Assembly: GCF_902500215.1 (NCBI RefSeq) | Contig: NZ_CABVOU010000044.1 | Location: 3,268-62,429 of the forward strand | Source of the DNA: Halomonas lysinitropha | GTDB lineage: Bacteria > Pseudomonadota > Gammaproteobacteria > Pseudomonadales > Halomonadaceae | DNA: 59,162 bases | Direction: 5' to 3' | Shown: piece after piece, positions 9,044 through 17,476 of the stretch | Layout: every line of letters starts with the position of its first letter | How positions within the stretch are numbered: the first letter of the stretch is position 1 | Program-made: the position numbers and the translations under genes | The notes under the pieces: generated by a model | Told to the model about the DNA's origin: nothing | Databases searched by the model: none | Seen by the model: the letters and a program-made list of their open reading frames with translations, nothing else

Positions 9044-10317
9044 TCTTCCTCATCCTCTGATGCTTCACCGTCGGCCGGTCCATCTTGCATGGCCGCCTGG
9101 GCCCCGGCCTTCTCTTCCGCGTTCTCTTCCGCCTGCTCCTGCTCTACCTGCTCGACGACCTCGCCGGCATTGCCCTCGAAGGGCTGGGGATCGATGGCCC
9201 TGCCCGGCTCGATGCCGGATGGGTCGCCAACCACCACTCGTTCGCCGACCTCCAGGCCGCCACGGATGATCTGCCAGGGACCGGCCACCTCGCCCAGCTC
9301 CACGGTTCGGGCCCGAGCCACGCTCTCCTCATCGAGCACGAACACCTGAGGCCCCATCAGCCCCTGGCCGATGGCGATCTCGGGGACCGCCAGCACGTCG
9401 AACCGTTTCAGCCCCTCGAGGCTGACGCGCGCGAACTGGCCCGGCAGCACACGCGCCTCGGGGTTGGCGAAGGTGGCGCTGGCCTGGACGGTACTGGTCC
9501 CCATGTCGACTCGCGAGCCGAGGAAATCGAGGCGTCCCTCAAGGGCAGACGCGTCGTCGCCCTCCATGCCCGGCACCTGCAGCACCGCGGTAATCGCCTC
9601 GACGGACGCTTCGCCGATCTGGCGACGCAGCTCGAAGGCGTCGCGCTGGGGCAGCTGGAAGCGAACCTCCAGAGGATCGAGTGGCGTGATGGTGGCGAGC
9701 TCCGTACCGGAACTCACCAGATTGCCGATGTTGACCTGGCTGAGGCTGATCATCCCGGACACGGGCGCGGTGACCTCGGCATAATCCAGGTCGATCTGCG
9801 CACTGGCCAGTGCCGCCTCCGCCTGGGCGACACCAGCCTGAGCGACGCCCAGTTCGGCCCGCGCCTGGTCGTACTGCTGGCGGCTCACCGAGTTCTGGCT
9901 CAGCAACCGCTCGAAACGCTGGGCGTCGCGCTGGGCCCGCGCCAGCTCGGCTCGGGCACTCTGCAGGTCGGCCTCGCGCTGGTTGACCGCGGCCTGATAG
10001 AGATCCGGCTCGATGGTGTAGAGCTTCTGCCCCTGCTCCACCAGCTGACCGGCCTCGAAGTGCCGCTGCTCGAGGAAGCCGGTGACACGGGCCACCAGGG
10101 TAACCTCATCGTCGCTGCGCAGCAGCGACGGGTAGGACTTCTCCAGGGGAATATCCTGACGGCTCATCTGCGTCACTTCCACCGGATGTGGCGGACTTTC
10201 CTGACCCCCAGCAGACTCAGACTGCTGGGGGTCGTCGTCCTGGCCACAGGCCGCCATCAACAGGCTCGCGGCCAGGACGAGCAGCGTCGTCCGGCCGTAT
10301 CGGAAGAGTTTTGTCAT
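9040..10317 (-). CDS. RND efflux periplasmic adaptor lipoprotein (AcrA/MexA family)
   Basis: The 425-residue adaptor bridges the RND pump and the outer-membrane channel. The chosen start (ATG 10317) gives MTKLFRYGRTTLLVLAASLL followed by MAACGQ, a lipoprotein signal with Cys as the first mature residue; an upstream start at 10374 would place 19 extra residues before the signal peptide and would begin inside the palindrome at 10361-10386. Domains are the lipoyl half (VTLVARVTGFLEQ), a helical hairpin (about 115-195), and barrel parts with PVSGMISLSQVNIG. The C-terminal tail is strongly acidic (runs of Glu). It lies between the TolC and RND genes in the same operon. Confidence 0.93.
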   Translation of the reverse strand: MTKLFRYGRTTLLVLAASLLMAACGQDDDPQQSESAGGQESPPHPVEVTQMSRQDIPLEKSYPSLLRSDDEVTLVARVTGFLEQRHFEAGQLVEQGQKLYTIEPDLYQAAVNQREADLQSARAELARAQRDAQRFERLLSQNSVSRQQYDQARAELGVAQAGVAQAEAALASAQIDLDYAEVTAPVSGMISLSQVNIGNLVSSGTELATITPLDPLEVRFQLPQRDAFELRRQIGEASVEAITAVLQVPGMEGDDASALEGRLDFLGSRVDMGTSTVQASATFANPEARVLPGQFARVSLEGLKRFDVLAVPEIAIGQGLMGPQVFVLDEESVARARTVELGEVAGPWQIIRGGLEVGERVVVGDPSGIEPGRAIDPQPFEGNAGEVVEQVEQEQAEENAEEKAGAQAAMQDGPADGEASEDEEE

Positions 10318-10360
10318 GGTGTCATTCGTTCCCGTTGGCGTCGTCGAGGATGAACAAATC

Positions 10361-10386
10361 TTACATTCATTCAAGAATGAATGTAA
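10361..10386. promoter_or_regulatory. Perfect palindrome resembling an AcrR operator
   Basis: TTACATTCATTC, two bases, then its exact complement make a 26-bp dyad. It resembles the E. coli AcrR box upstream of acrAB (TACATACATT and a mirrored half). It lies in the 87-base gap between the TolC stop and the adaptor start, just before the adaptor leader. A TetR/AcrR-type repressor controlling the adaptor-pump pair from an internal promoter is the natural reading. No such repressor gene is in this window. Confidence 0.7.
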
Positions 10387-10404
10387 ATATTAGGCCGCTA
10401 AACA

Positions 10405-11832
10405 TCATCCTCTGGGACGTGGCGGCTCCCCGATGTCCATGGCCCCGTCATGGCCATCGCTCTCTTCCGGTAGGGTGAAGGAGACACTGCCACCGTCCAG
10501 CCAGGCATTCACCTCCTCAACGGCCGATACATCCAGGGTGCCCGACTGCTGGCGCAGGCTGAGCAGGTTGATCACGTAGTCATAGCGGGCGCTGGCATGG
10601 TCGGCGACGGCGTTATAGAGGTTCTGCTCGGCGTTGAGCACATCGACGATATTGCGGGTGCCCACCTCGTAGCCGGCACGAGTGGCGTCCAGGGCACTCT
10701 GGTTGGAAACGATGGCCTGAGCGCGGGCCTCCACCGTGGAAACGTCGTTGCTGACCTGGGTGAAGCGCGAGCGAACCTGCTGGACGGTATCGCGGCGCTG
10801 ATCCTCGAAGTCGTACTGGCTGGACTCCAGCTGGTAGGTGTTCTGGCGGATACTCGCCTGTGTGCGTCCGCCGGTATAGAGCGGCAGACTGGCGCGGAGG
10901 CCGACCTGACTGGTGGAGTTACGCCCTTCAACGCCGCTCCGGTCATCGTCGGCATAGTTGTAGTTGGCGAAGGCGTTGATCGTCGGCAGGCGCTGAGCAC
11001 TGGCGATATCGACGCTGCTGCGCGAGACCTCGACGCCGGCCTCGCTGGCCAGGATAAGAGGATTGTTCTCGAGCGCCAGCTCGACCCAGTGGCTACGATC
11101 ATCCGGGGTGGGCGGCTGAATGGGCAACTCCTCCCCTGGCGCATCGATACTGGCATAGCGCTTGCCGGTCAAACGCTCGAGGCCTTCAAAGCGCACCTGG
11201 AGATCACTCTCGGCGGCGATGCGCTCGGCACGCGATTGATCGAATCTCGCCTGGGCCTCCTCCACCTCGGTAATGGCAATCAGTCCTACCTCGAACTGTT
11301 CACGGGCCTGCTCCAGCTGCCGACCGATGGCCCGTTCCTGGGCGAGCCGCGCCTCCAGCACCTCGTAGGCCCGCAGAATCTCGAAATAAGCCGAGGAGAC
11401 GTCGATCAGCACCCGCTGCTCAGTGGCGGCCAATTGGTAGGTCTGCTGATCGATCTGGCGCTCGGCCTGCTCGACTTCACGCGAATTGCGCGCGTCGAAT
11501 AGCGCCTGGGTGGCTTCCAGCGTCAGGCCGGCGCTGTTGTAGTTGTCGTCGCCTCCCGCGCCTCCTGCCGAGAACCCGCCTGCCGGGGATTCATACTGAC
11601 GGTTATGCGATACATTGGCCGACGCATTGACCTGGGGCAGCAGGTCAGCGCGCTGCACGTCTCGCCCCGCCTCGACGCTACTGGTCTGCGAGCGGGTCGA
11701 GGCCAGTTCGGCATTGTTCTCCAGGGCATCTCGGGTGATGGTCAACAGATCGGCCGCCTGCAGAGGTGCGGCGAAGGCCGATGCGATCATTGCCGGCAGC
11801 AGGGCACGACGAAGGGAGCGGTGACGGGTCAT
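10405..11832 (-). CDS. TolC-family outer-membrane efflux protein
   Basis: This 475-residue protein is an outer-membrane channel with the usual two-repeat TolC architecture. Residues 1-26 form a signal peptide ending in PLQAAD. Long coiled helices with many Ala, Gln, Arg and Glu fill the rest, and the motif GTRNIVDVLNAEQNLY near the C-terminal half is characteristic of the family. It is the first gene of the operon, 87 bases ahead of the adaptor. It could also serve the neighbouring type I exporter, which has no channel gene of its own; that is inference. The C-terminus has a Pro/Glu-rich extension of about 25 residues. Confidence 0.93.
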   Translation of the reverse strand: MTRHRSLRRALLPAMIASAFAAPLQAADLLTITRDALENNAELASTRSQTSSVEAGRDVQRADLLPQVNASANVSHNRQYESPAGGFSAGGAGGDDNYNSAGLTLEATQALFDARNSREVEQAERQIDQQTYQLAATEQRVLIDVSSAYFEILRAYEVLEARLAQERAIGRQLEQAREQFEVGLIAITEVEEAQARFDQSRAERIAAESDLQVRFEGLERLTGKRYASIDAPGEELPIQPPTPDDRSHWVELALENNPLILASEAGVEVSRSSVDIASAQRLPTINAFANYNYADDDRSGVEGRNSTSQVGLRASLPLYTGGRTQASIRQNTYQLESSQYDFEDQRRDTVQQVRSRFTQVSNDVSTVEARAQAIVSNQSALDATRAGYEVGTRNIVDVLNAEQNLYNAVADHASARYDYVINLLSLRQQSGTLDVSAVEEVNAWLDGGSVSFTLPEESDGHDGAMDIGEPPRPRG

Positions 11833-11863
11833 CGGGTCATCCTCGGTTTCTGGTCGGTCAGGC

Positions 11864-11888
11864 TTACATACATTGTCGCATGTTTCAG
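11864..11888. promoter_or_regulatory. Possible weak AcrR-like half site before the TolC gene
   Basis: TTACATACATT followed by GTCGCATGTTTCA gives one good half and one degenerate half of the same type of palindrome as at 10361-10386. Its position 30-55 bases upstream of the TolC start fits a promoter operator. The right half is poorly matched, so this is tentative. Confidence 0.35.
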
Positions 11889-11951
11889 TGACTAGTCCAC
11901 TGCTGAGCTTCCGGGAAAACAGGAATCTTTGCCGAAAGCCCGGGAAATTCC

Positions 11952-11974
11952 GCTATGCTGCGTGGCAGCATAGC
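11952..11974. promoter_or_regulatory. Perfect inverted repeat in the leader of the hydrolase gene
   Basis: GCTATGCTGC, GTG, GCAGCATAGC form a perfect 10-bp dyad 19 bases before the ATG at 11994 and just ahead of its AGGGAG ribosome site. It could be a repressor operator or a leader RNA hairpin close to the ribosome site. Confidence 0.5.
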
Positions 11975-11993
11975 CCAATGAGGGAGAACACCC

Positions 11994-12917
11994 ATGGACG
12001 CTCTGGAATTCGTCAGGGTAAGGGAACTTGAGATCGCCGTACGCATCTGGCATCCCAAGGCCCCCCGCACCGTCATCGCCTGGCATGGCCTGGCTCGCCA
12101 CGGTGGGGACTTCGCCGACTTCGCCCGGGTGCTAGGCCCCGGCTGGCGGGTCCTTGCCCCTGACACCCCGGGCCGCGGTCTCTCCAGCTGGTCGCTCTTC
12201 CCCGCCCAGGACTATCTCTACGCCCACTACATGAAAGTAGCAGTCGCGGTGCTCGATCACTTCGGCCTCGAGCAGGTGCCCTGGGTGGGCACCTCCATGG
12301 GCGGGCTGATCGGCATGCTGATGGCCGCCGAACCCGAGACGGCATCACGCATCGAACGGCTGGTGCTCAACGACGTAGGCCCGGAACTCAACCCCGATGG
12401 GCTGGCCGAACTGGCCACCTATTTCGGTGTGCCCCATCGGTTTCAACGCTTCAGCGAGCTCGAGGCCGAACTCAGGCAGCACTACAGGGGCTTCGGCATC
12501 GACAGCGACGACGCCTGGCGGCGCCTGGCACTCGACAGCGCGCGGCGGCTACCGGATGGCAGCTGGACCTACCACTACGATCCTCGCATCAGCGAGCAAT
12601 TTGTCCACGACACCCCCCGCGACACCTGGGCCGACTGGTCAGCGATCCACTGCCCGTTGATGGTGGTTCGAGGCGAAGACTCACCGCTACTCCAGGCCGA
12701 GAGCGTGACCCGCATGGCCGAGGCACAGCCCGGCCTGGTCAGCCTCGAGGTGCCCGGCTGCGGACACGCCCCCATGCTCGACAGAGACAGCCAGGTCCGT
12801 CCCGTCGCCGACTTCCTCGACCGGCCCCGCCCCCGCATGCTGCCCGGTGGCGCTGGCGAGTCGCCGAGCTGGTGGCAGCGCGGTCTGCACTGGCTGAAAG
12901 CGCTCGGCAAGGGTTGA
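11994..12917 (+). CDS. Alpha/beta hydrolase
   Basis: The 307-residue cytoplasmic enzyme has the alpha/beta hydrolase fold: HG oxyanion motif in AWHGLARHG (about residue 31), nucleophile elbow GTSMGG with Ser101, and a C-terminal CGHAPML supplying the catalytic His. No signal peptide is present. The substrate is unknown; the family includes esterases, lactonases and C-C hydrolases. It is read divergently from the TolC operon and is followed 53 bases later by the Mla-type lipid transporter genes on the same strand, with which it may be co-transcribed. Confidence 0.85.
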   Translation: MDALEFVRVRELEIAVRIWHPKAPRTVIAWHGLARHGGDFADFARVLGPGWRVLAPDTPGRGLSSWSLFPAQDYLYAHYMKVAVAVLDHFGLEQVPWVGTSMGGLIGMLMAAEPETASRIERLVLNDVGPELNPDGLAELATYFGVPHRFQRFSELEAELRQHYRGFGIDSDDAWRRLALDSARRLPDGSWTYHYDPRISEQFVHDTPRDTWADWSAIHCPLMVVRGEDSPLLQAESVTRMAEAQPGLVSLEVPGCGHAPMLDRDSQVRPVADFLDRPRPRMLPGGAGESPSWWQRGLHWLKALGKG

Positions 12918-12970
12918 GCGAATGTCGAGGCACGCATGCTGATACCATCGGTCACCATGACTCGCCTGAG

Positions 12971-14107
12971 ATGCCCTTGACCATGACCGAGCCCGGCCAT
13001 ATCGACCAGCAGGACGGCCGTCTGGCCATCGCCGGCGACTGGACTCTGGTGCACTACTCGACCCTGAAGCGCCAGGTCGAGCGTCTTGCAGGGTCCCGCG
13101 AGCCGTCTCACCAGGGGATCGACCTCGAGCGACTCGACGCCCTGGATACCGCCGGTGCGGTTCTGCTGATGGAGCTGGTGGGCCCAGCGGCGCTCGCCGC
13201 GATCGACGACTGGGCCTCCGACCTGCCGGCGACGCGTCGTGCCCTGCTGCGCACGCTGGGCGAGGCCATGGCCGACAACCAGCCGCCGACGGCGCGCCCT
13301 GCCCGGCCGCTGCGGGATACCCTCGCGCGGACCGGACAGATGGTCGAGGAACTCTGGCAGCAGCAGCGTCAGCTGCTCGGCTTCATCGGTCAGGTGCTCG
13401 CCACCCTGGCCGCCACCGCCTGGCGACCGGGCCGCTGGCGCATCACCTCGGTGGTGGCCCAGCTGCATCAGACGGGCCTCAACGCCTTGCCCATCGTCGC
13501 GCTACTGACCTTCCTGGTGGGTGCGGTAGTGGCCTTCCTCGGCGCCACGGTACTGCGCGACTTCGGCGCCACCATCTACACGGTCAACCTGGTGGCCTTC
13601 GCCTTCCTGCGCGAGTTTGGCGTACTGCTCGCCGCCATCCTGCTCGCCGGTCGTACCGCCAGCGCCTTCACGGCCCAGCTCGGTGCGATGAAGGCCAACG
13701 AAGAGCTCGACGCCGTGCGCACCCTGGGGCTCGACCCCATCGAGCTGCTGGTGCTGCCGCGGGTACTGGCGATGATGCTGACCCTGCCGATCCTCACCTT
13801 CGTGGGCATGCTCAGCGGCATCCTCGGCGGCGCCCTGGTGTGTCTGCTGGCCCTGGACATCTCCACGGCCCAGTTCCTGGCGATCCTCGAGCGCGATATC
13901 GCCGTCCAGCACTTTCTGGTGGGCATCGGCAAGGCACCGGTGTTCGCCTTTCTGGTCGCGGTGATCGGCTGCCTCGAGGGCTTCAAGGTCAGCGGCAGCG
14001 CTCAGTCGGTGGGCGAACACACCACCTCAAGCGTGGTGCAGTCGATCTTCGTGGTGATCCTCCTGGATGCGATCGCCGCGCTGTTCTGCATGGAGATGGG
14101 CTGGTGA
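12971..14107 (+). CDS. MlaE-family lipid ABC transporter permease with N-terminal STAS domain
   Basis: The 378-residue protein combines a STAS domain (about residues 12-95, with IDLERLDALDTAGAVLL) and an MlaE permease domain with five to six membrane helices (about 115-375). The family moves phospholipids or similar lipids between inner and outer membranes. In classical Mla the STAS function is a separate protein, MlaB; here it is fused to the permease, as in some other MCE systems. The start at 12971 begins MPLTMTEPGH; an ATG at 12983 is an alternative. It is the first of four overlapping transporter genes. Confidence 0.88.
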   Translation: MPLTMTEPGHIDQQDGRLAIAGDWTLVHYSTLKRQVERLAGSREPSHQGIDLERLDALDTAGAVLLMELVGPAALAAIDDWASDLPATRRALLRTLGEAMADNQPPTARPARPLRDTLARTGQMVEELWQQQRQLLGFIGQVLATLAATAWRPGRWRITSVVAQLHQTGLNALPIVALLTFLVGAVVAFLGATVLRDFGATIYTVNLVAFAFLREFGVLLAAILLAGRTASAFTAQLGAMKANEELDAVRTLGLDPIELLVLPRVLAMMLTLPILTFVGMLSGILGGALVCLLALDISTAQFLAILERDIAVQHFLVGIGKAPVFAFLVAVIGCLEGFKVSGSAQSVGEHTTSSVVQSIFVVILLDAIAALFCMEMGW

Positions 14108-14910
14108 GGGCGGCACAGGCATCGACCAGCGAAGCGCCGCTGATCCGCGTCCGCGGCCTGGAGAATCGCTTCGGGCAACATGTGGTCCATGAGGACCTCG
14201 AACTCGATCTCTACCCGGGCGAGATCCTCGGGGTCGTGGGGGGCTCGGGCACCGGCAAGTCGGTCCTGCTGCGCAGCATCGTCGGCCTCCTGCGACCCCG
14301 CGCCGGGCGCATCGAGGTGTTCGGCGAGGACCTCCAGAGCCTCTCCGCCGATGCCCGCTCCCGGCTGGAACGCCGCTTCGGCGTGCTCTTCCAGCGTGGT
14401 GCGCTGTTCACCTCGTTGAGCCTGCAGGAGAACGTCGCCCTGCCGCTGATCGAGCATGCCGGGCTCGCCCGGGCCGATGCCGAAGCCCTGGCCCGAGTCA
14501 AGCTGGCCCTGGCCGGCCTCCCCGGAGAGGCCGCGATCAAGTATCCCGCCGAGCTCTCCGGTGGCATGATCAAGCGAGCCGCCCTGGCCCGCGCCCTGGC
14601 GCTGGATCCCGAGGCACTGTTCCTGGACGAGCCGACGGCGGGGCTGGACCCGATCGGCGCGGCGGCCTTCGATCGCCTGATTCTCACCCTGCGTGACGCC
14701 CTGGGCCTGAGCGTCTTCCTGGTCACCCACGACCTTGACACCCTGTATACCGCCTGCGACCGAGTGGCCGTGCTGTCGCGCAAGCGTGTGCTGGTTGCCG
14801 ACCGCCTCGACGTCGTCGCGGCCACCGATGATGACTGGATCCACGACTATTTCCATGGCCCGCGAGGCCGCGCCGCCCAGCGGGCGGCCAACCCGGTGGA
14901 GGACCCCTGA
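14104..14910 (+). CDS. MlaF-type ABC transporter ATPase
   Basis: This 268-residue ATPase energises the lipid transporter. It has Walker A (GVVGGSGTGKSVLL), the signature LSGGMIKRAALARAL, which is the MlaF-type variant LSGGM, Walker B (ALFLDEPTAGLDP) and the switch His in VTHDL. The start is GTG at 14104, overlapping the TGA of the permease gene, so translation is coupled. The product starts VRAAQASTSEAPLIRVRGLENRF. Confidence 0.92.
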   Translation: MRAAQASTSEAPLIRVRGLENRFGQHVVHEDLELDLYPGEILGVVGGSGTGKSVLLRSIVGLLRPRAGRIEVFGEDLQSLSADARSRLERRFGVLFQRGALFTSLSLQENVALPLIEHAGLARADAEALARVKLALAGLPGEAAIKYPAELSGGMIKRAALARALALDPEALFLDEPTAGLDPIGAAAFDRLILTLRDALGLSVFLVTHDLDTLYTACDRVAVLSRKRVLVADRLDVVAATDDDWIHDYFHGPRGRAAQRAANPVEDP

Positions 14911-14912
14911 CG

Positions 14913-15851
14913 ATGGAACCCCGCGCCCACCATGTGCTGATCGGGCTGTTCACGGTAATCACCCTGGGCAGCGCCCTGCTGTTCGCCCTGTGGCTCGGCA
15001 AGTCCAGCGTCGACCGCGACTATTCCTGGTACGAGATACGCTTCAACCGTGCCGTCAGCGGGCTTTCAGAGGGCAATGCGGTGCAGTACAGCGGCATCGA
15101 GGTAGGTGATGTCGTCAGACTGCGCCTCGACCCCCGGGACCCACGCCAGGTGCGGGCGCTGGTGCGCGTCTACAGTGACGTCCCGATCAAGCAGGACACC
15201 CGCGCCAGCCTGGCGCTGGCCAACATCACGGGCACCATGAACATCCAGCTCTCCGGCGGCACCCCCGAGAGCGAACGCTTGACCGGCGGTCGCGACGATC
15301 CCCCGCTGATCCAGGCCGAACCATCGCCGCTGAGCTCGCTGCTCAACAACAGCGAGGAGCTCTTCGCCCAGGTGGACCGCCTGCTGACCAGTGCCAACCG
15401 GCTGCTCTCCGAGGAAAACGCCGAGAGCCTGACGCGAAGCCTGGGCAACCTGGAGATCCTATCCGAAGCGCTGGTCGATCAGCGCGCTGTGCTCGGCGAG
15501 TCCATGACCCGCTTCGGGCAGGCCAGCGCACAGCTCGAGGCCTCCCTTCAGAGTTTCAGTCGCCTGGGCGAGACGGCCAACGGCTTACTGGACGACGAGG
15601 GTCGTGCGACCCTGCGGAGTGCCCGACAAGCGATGCAATCGCTGGAATCCACCACCGCCCGTCTGGACCGGCTGACCGCCAGCCACGAAGGCTCCCTGGC
15701 CCGGGGCCTGCAGGGCGTGGGCGAGCTCGACCCGGCCATGCGCGAACTGCACGCCGCCCTGCGCGCCCTGAACCGGCTGGTGCGGCGCATCGAGGAAAAT
15801 CCGGCCGATGCCTTGCTGGGCCGTGACGACATTCAGGAGTTCACCCCATGA
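14913..15851 (+). CDS. MCE-domain (MlaD-type) membrane-anchored lipid-binding protein
   Basis: The 312-residue protein has an uncleaved N-terminal membrane anchor (ITLGSALLFALWLG, residues 13-26) and one MCE domain (about 38-115, with VSGLSEGNAVQYSGIEVGDV). A long helical C-terminal part follows with coiled-coil character. MCE proteins form hexameric rings that receive lipids from or pass lipids to the MlaE-F transporter. At 312 residues it is much longer than E. coli MlaD (about 180), closer to PqiB-like or Ttg2C-like variants. It starts two bases after the ATPase stop. Confidence 0.9.
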   Translation: MEPRAHHVLIGLFTVITLGSALLFALWLGKSSVDRDYSWYEIRFNRAVSGLSEGNAVQYSGIEVGDVVRLRLDPRDPRQVRALVRVYSDVPIKQDTRASLALANITGTMNIQLSGGTPESERLTGGRDDPPLIQAEPSPLSSLLNNSEELFAQVDRLLTSANRLLSEENAESLTRSLGNLEILSEALVDQRAVLGESMTRFGQASAQLEASLQSFSRLGETANGLLDDEGRATLRSARQAMQSLESTTARLDRLTASHEGSLARGLQGVGELDPAMRELHAALRALNRLVRRIEENPADALLGRDDIQEFTP

Positions 15852-16477
15852 GCCCGTTCCCCGCGCCACGACACGTCATGCCACTGCTGGCCATGCTGCT
15901 GAGCGTGCTGTTCGCGGGCTGCACCCTGCTCCCCGAGCAGGAACCGATACGCCTCTTCACGCTGCCCGACCCTTCCCTTTCGGCGTCCTCCGAAGCCACC
16001 CGTGAGCTGACCCTGCGGGTCGATACGCCCAGCGCCGGCTCCCCGCTGGATGGTCCGCGCCTGCTGGTCATGCCCTCTCCCGGGGAATTACAGGCCTATG
16101 CCGGGGCACGCTGGCGCGACGATGCCCCACTATTGCTGCGCGACCACCTGATCACGGCCTTTCGCCGCGACGGCCGCCTGGCTGCCGTGGTGGACGACGC
16201 CAGCCGGGCGCGCAGCGATACCACCCTGGCCAGCCACCTGGAGGCCTTCCATAGCCGCTATCGTGAGGGCGTCCCCGAGGTGGTGCTGGGCCTCGAGGTC
16301 CAGTTGCTCGACGAGGCCAGCCGCGAGATCCTGGCCAGCCGCCGCCTCGAGGCGGTGGTGACGAGCGATGATGCCAGCCTCGATGCCGTGGTCGCGGCCT
16401 TCGGTCGCGCCGCCGACCAGATCACACGCGAGCTGGTCGACTGGACCCTGGAGAGGATGGACCGCCCCTCACCCTGA
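15848..16477 (+). CDS. ABC-type transport auxiliary lipoprotein (PqiC-like)
   Basis: The 209-residue product has a lipoprotein signal (MLLSVLFAGC, lipid-modified Cys near residue 25) and a following mature domain with RLFTLPDPSL and MPSPGELQAYAG phrases, typical of the auxiliary lipoprotein family (PF03886) that accompanies MCE transporters. It is probably an outer-membrane lipoprotein that docks the MCE protein. The start overlaps the stop of the MCE gene by four bases. The gene ends directly next to the stop of the convergent fructosamine kinase gene. Confidence 0.85.
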   Translation: MSPFPAPRHVMPLLAMLLSVLFAGCTLLPEQEPIRLFTLPDPSLSASSEATRELTLRVDTPSAGSPLDGPRLLVMPSPGELQAYAGARWRDDAPLLLRDHLITAFRRDGRLAAVVDDASRARSDTTLASHLEAFHSRYREGVPEVVLGLEVQLLDEASREILASRRLEAVVTSDDASLDAVVAAFGRAADQITRELVDWTLERMDRPSP

Positions 16478-17320
16478 TCAGGTGCTTTCCAGCCGCGATA
16501 CCATCCGTTCGACCGCGCCGCGATAGCCACCGCCGAACAGCAGCAGGTGATTGAGCAAGGGGTAGAGCTGGAACAGCGTCTCGCGCCGCGGCCAGTCGGT
16601 CGGAGCGCCGCCGTTCCAGTAGGCCTCGAAGAAGGCCGTCCTCGGCGAGCCGAACAGCGTCAGCATGGCGAGATCCACCTCCGGATAGTGGCGATAGACG
16701 GCCGGATCGATGATGGCTGGCCCACTCGGGGTGAAAAGCACATTGCCCGACCACAGATCGCCATGGATCAGGCTCGCCGGAGCATCCGGCAGCCAGGCTT
16801 CCAGATTGTGAGCGATGGCCTCCACCCGAGTACGCAGACGGCCATCCATCAGCCCGCGCGCCTGGCAGGCCTCGGCGAGCGGCAGCAGGCGCCGCTCGCG
16901 CTGAAAGGCGCGGCCGTCGGGCAACGGGGCATTGGACTGCGGCGTGCGCCCGCAGGCGTTGTCCCGCGGCCAGCCATGGGCATCACCGATCACTGCATGG
17001 AGCCGGCGCAGCCCCTCGCCGAGACTGACCTCGTCGCCGGGGGAGCGCCCCGGCGCCAATGCCTCCATCACCAGGTAGCCTCCTGCCTCGCCCAGCACCT
17101 CGGGTACGAGCAACTCGCTGCCGGCCTCGCGCAGCGCCCGCAGGCCATCGGCCTCACCGGCCAGCCGCTGGGGGTCGTCATGCTTGACCACCACCTCGCC
17201 CTGATCGGTCACCAGGCGGAAGACCTCGGCGATATCGCCACCACTCAGGGCCTGTGGCTCGCCCCGCGGCGTCAGCCCGGCAGCCGACAGCAGGGCCGCG
17301 AGGCTCTCGTCGATCGACAT
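16478..17320 (-). CDS. Fructosamine kinase family protein
   Basis: The 280-residue protein belongs to the fructosamine-3-kinase/aminoglycoside phosphotransferase superfamily. Family members phosphorylate sugars on glycated lysines so that the adduct falls off. The ATP-site lysine lies in VVVKHDD, the catalytic loop is LIHGDLWSGNVLF and the metal site is AIIDPAVYRHYPEVDLAM. ATG at 17320 is chosen because it has a good AAAGGAG site and matches the usual family length; an in-frame upstream start at 17410 would add a Cys-rich 30-residue extension. The two adjacent stops leave no space to the convergent lipoprotein gene. Confidence 0.9.
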   Translation of the reverse strand: MSIDESLAALLSAAGLTPRGEPQALSGGDIAEVFRLVTDQGEVVVKHDDPQRLAGEADGLRALREAGSELLVPEVLGEAGGYLVMEALAPGRSPGDEVSLGEGLRRLHAVIGDAHGWPRDNACGRTPQSNAPLPDGRAFQRERRLLPLAEACQARGLMDGRLRTRVEAIAHNLEAWLPDAPASLIHGDLWSGNVLFTPSGPAIIDPAVYRHYPEVDLAMLTLFGSPRTAFFEAYWNGGAPTDWPRRETLFQLYPLLNHLLLFGGGYRGAVERMVSRLEST

Positions 17321-17476
17321 GTGGCAATGCTCCTTTGATTCGATCTCATGAGGGTCGCCAGTCCTGTCGGCAGTCTCAGAACAACCATGACAGAGAGAGG
17401 TCAATCGCATCCCGGCCGCAGCCGGCGCCAGCGACTGGAGCTGGGAGTCGTCGGGTAACCCCGCCCTCCGGCCAAC

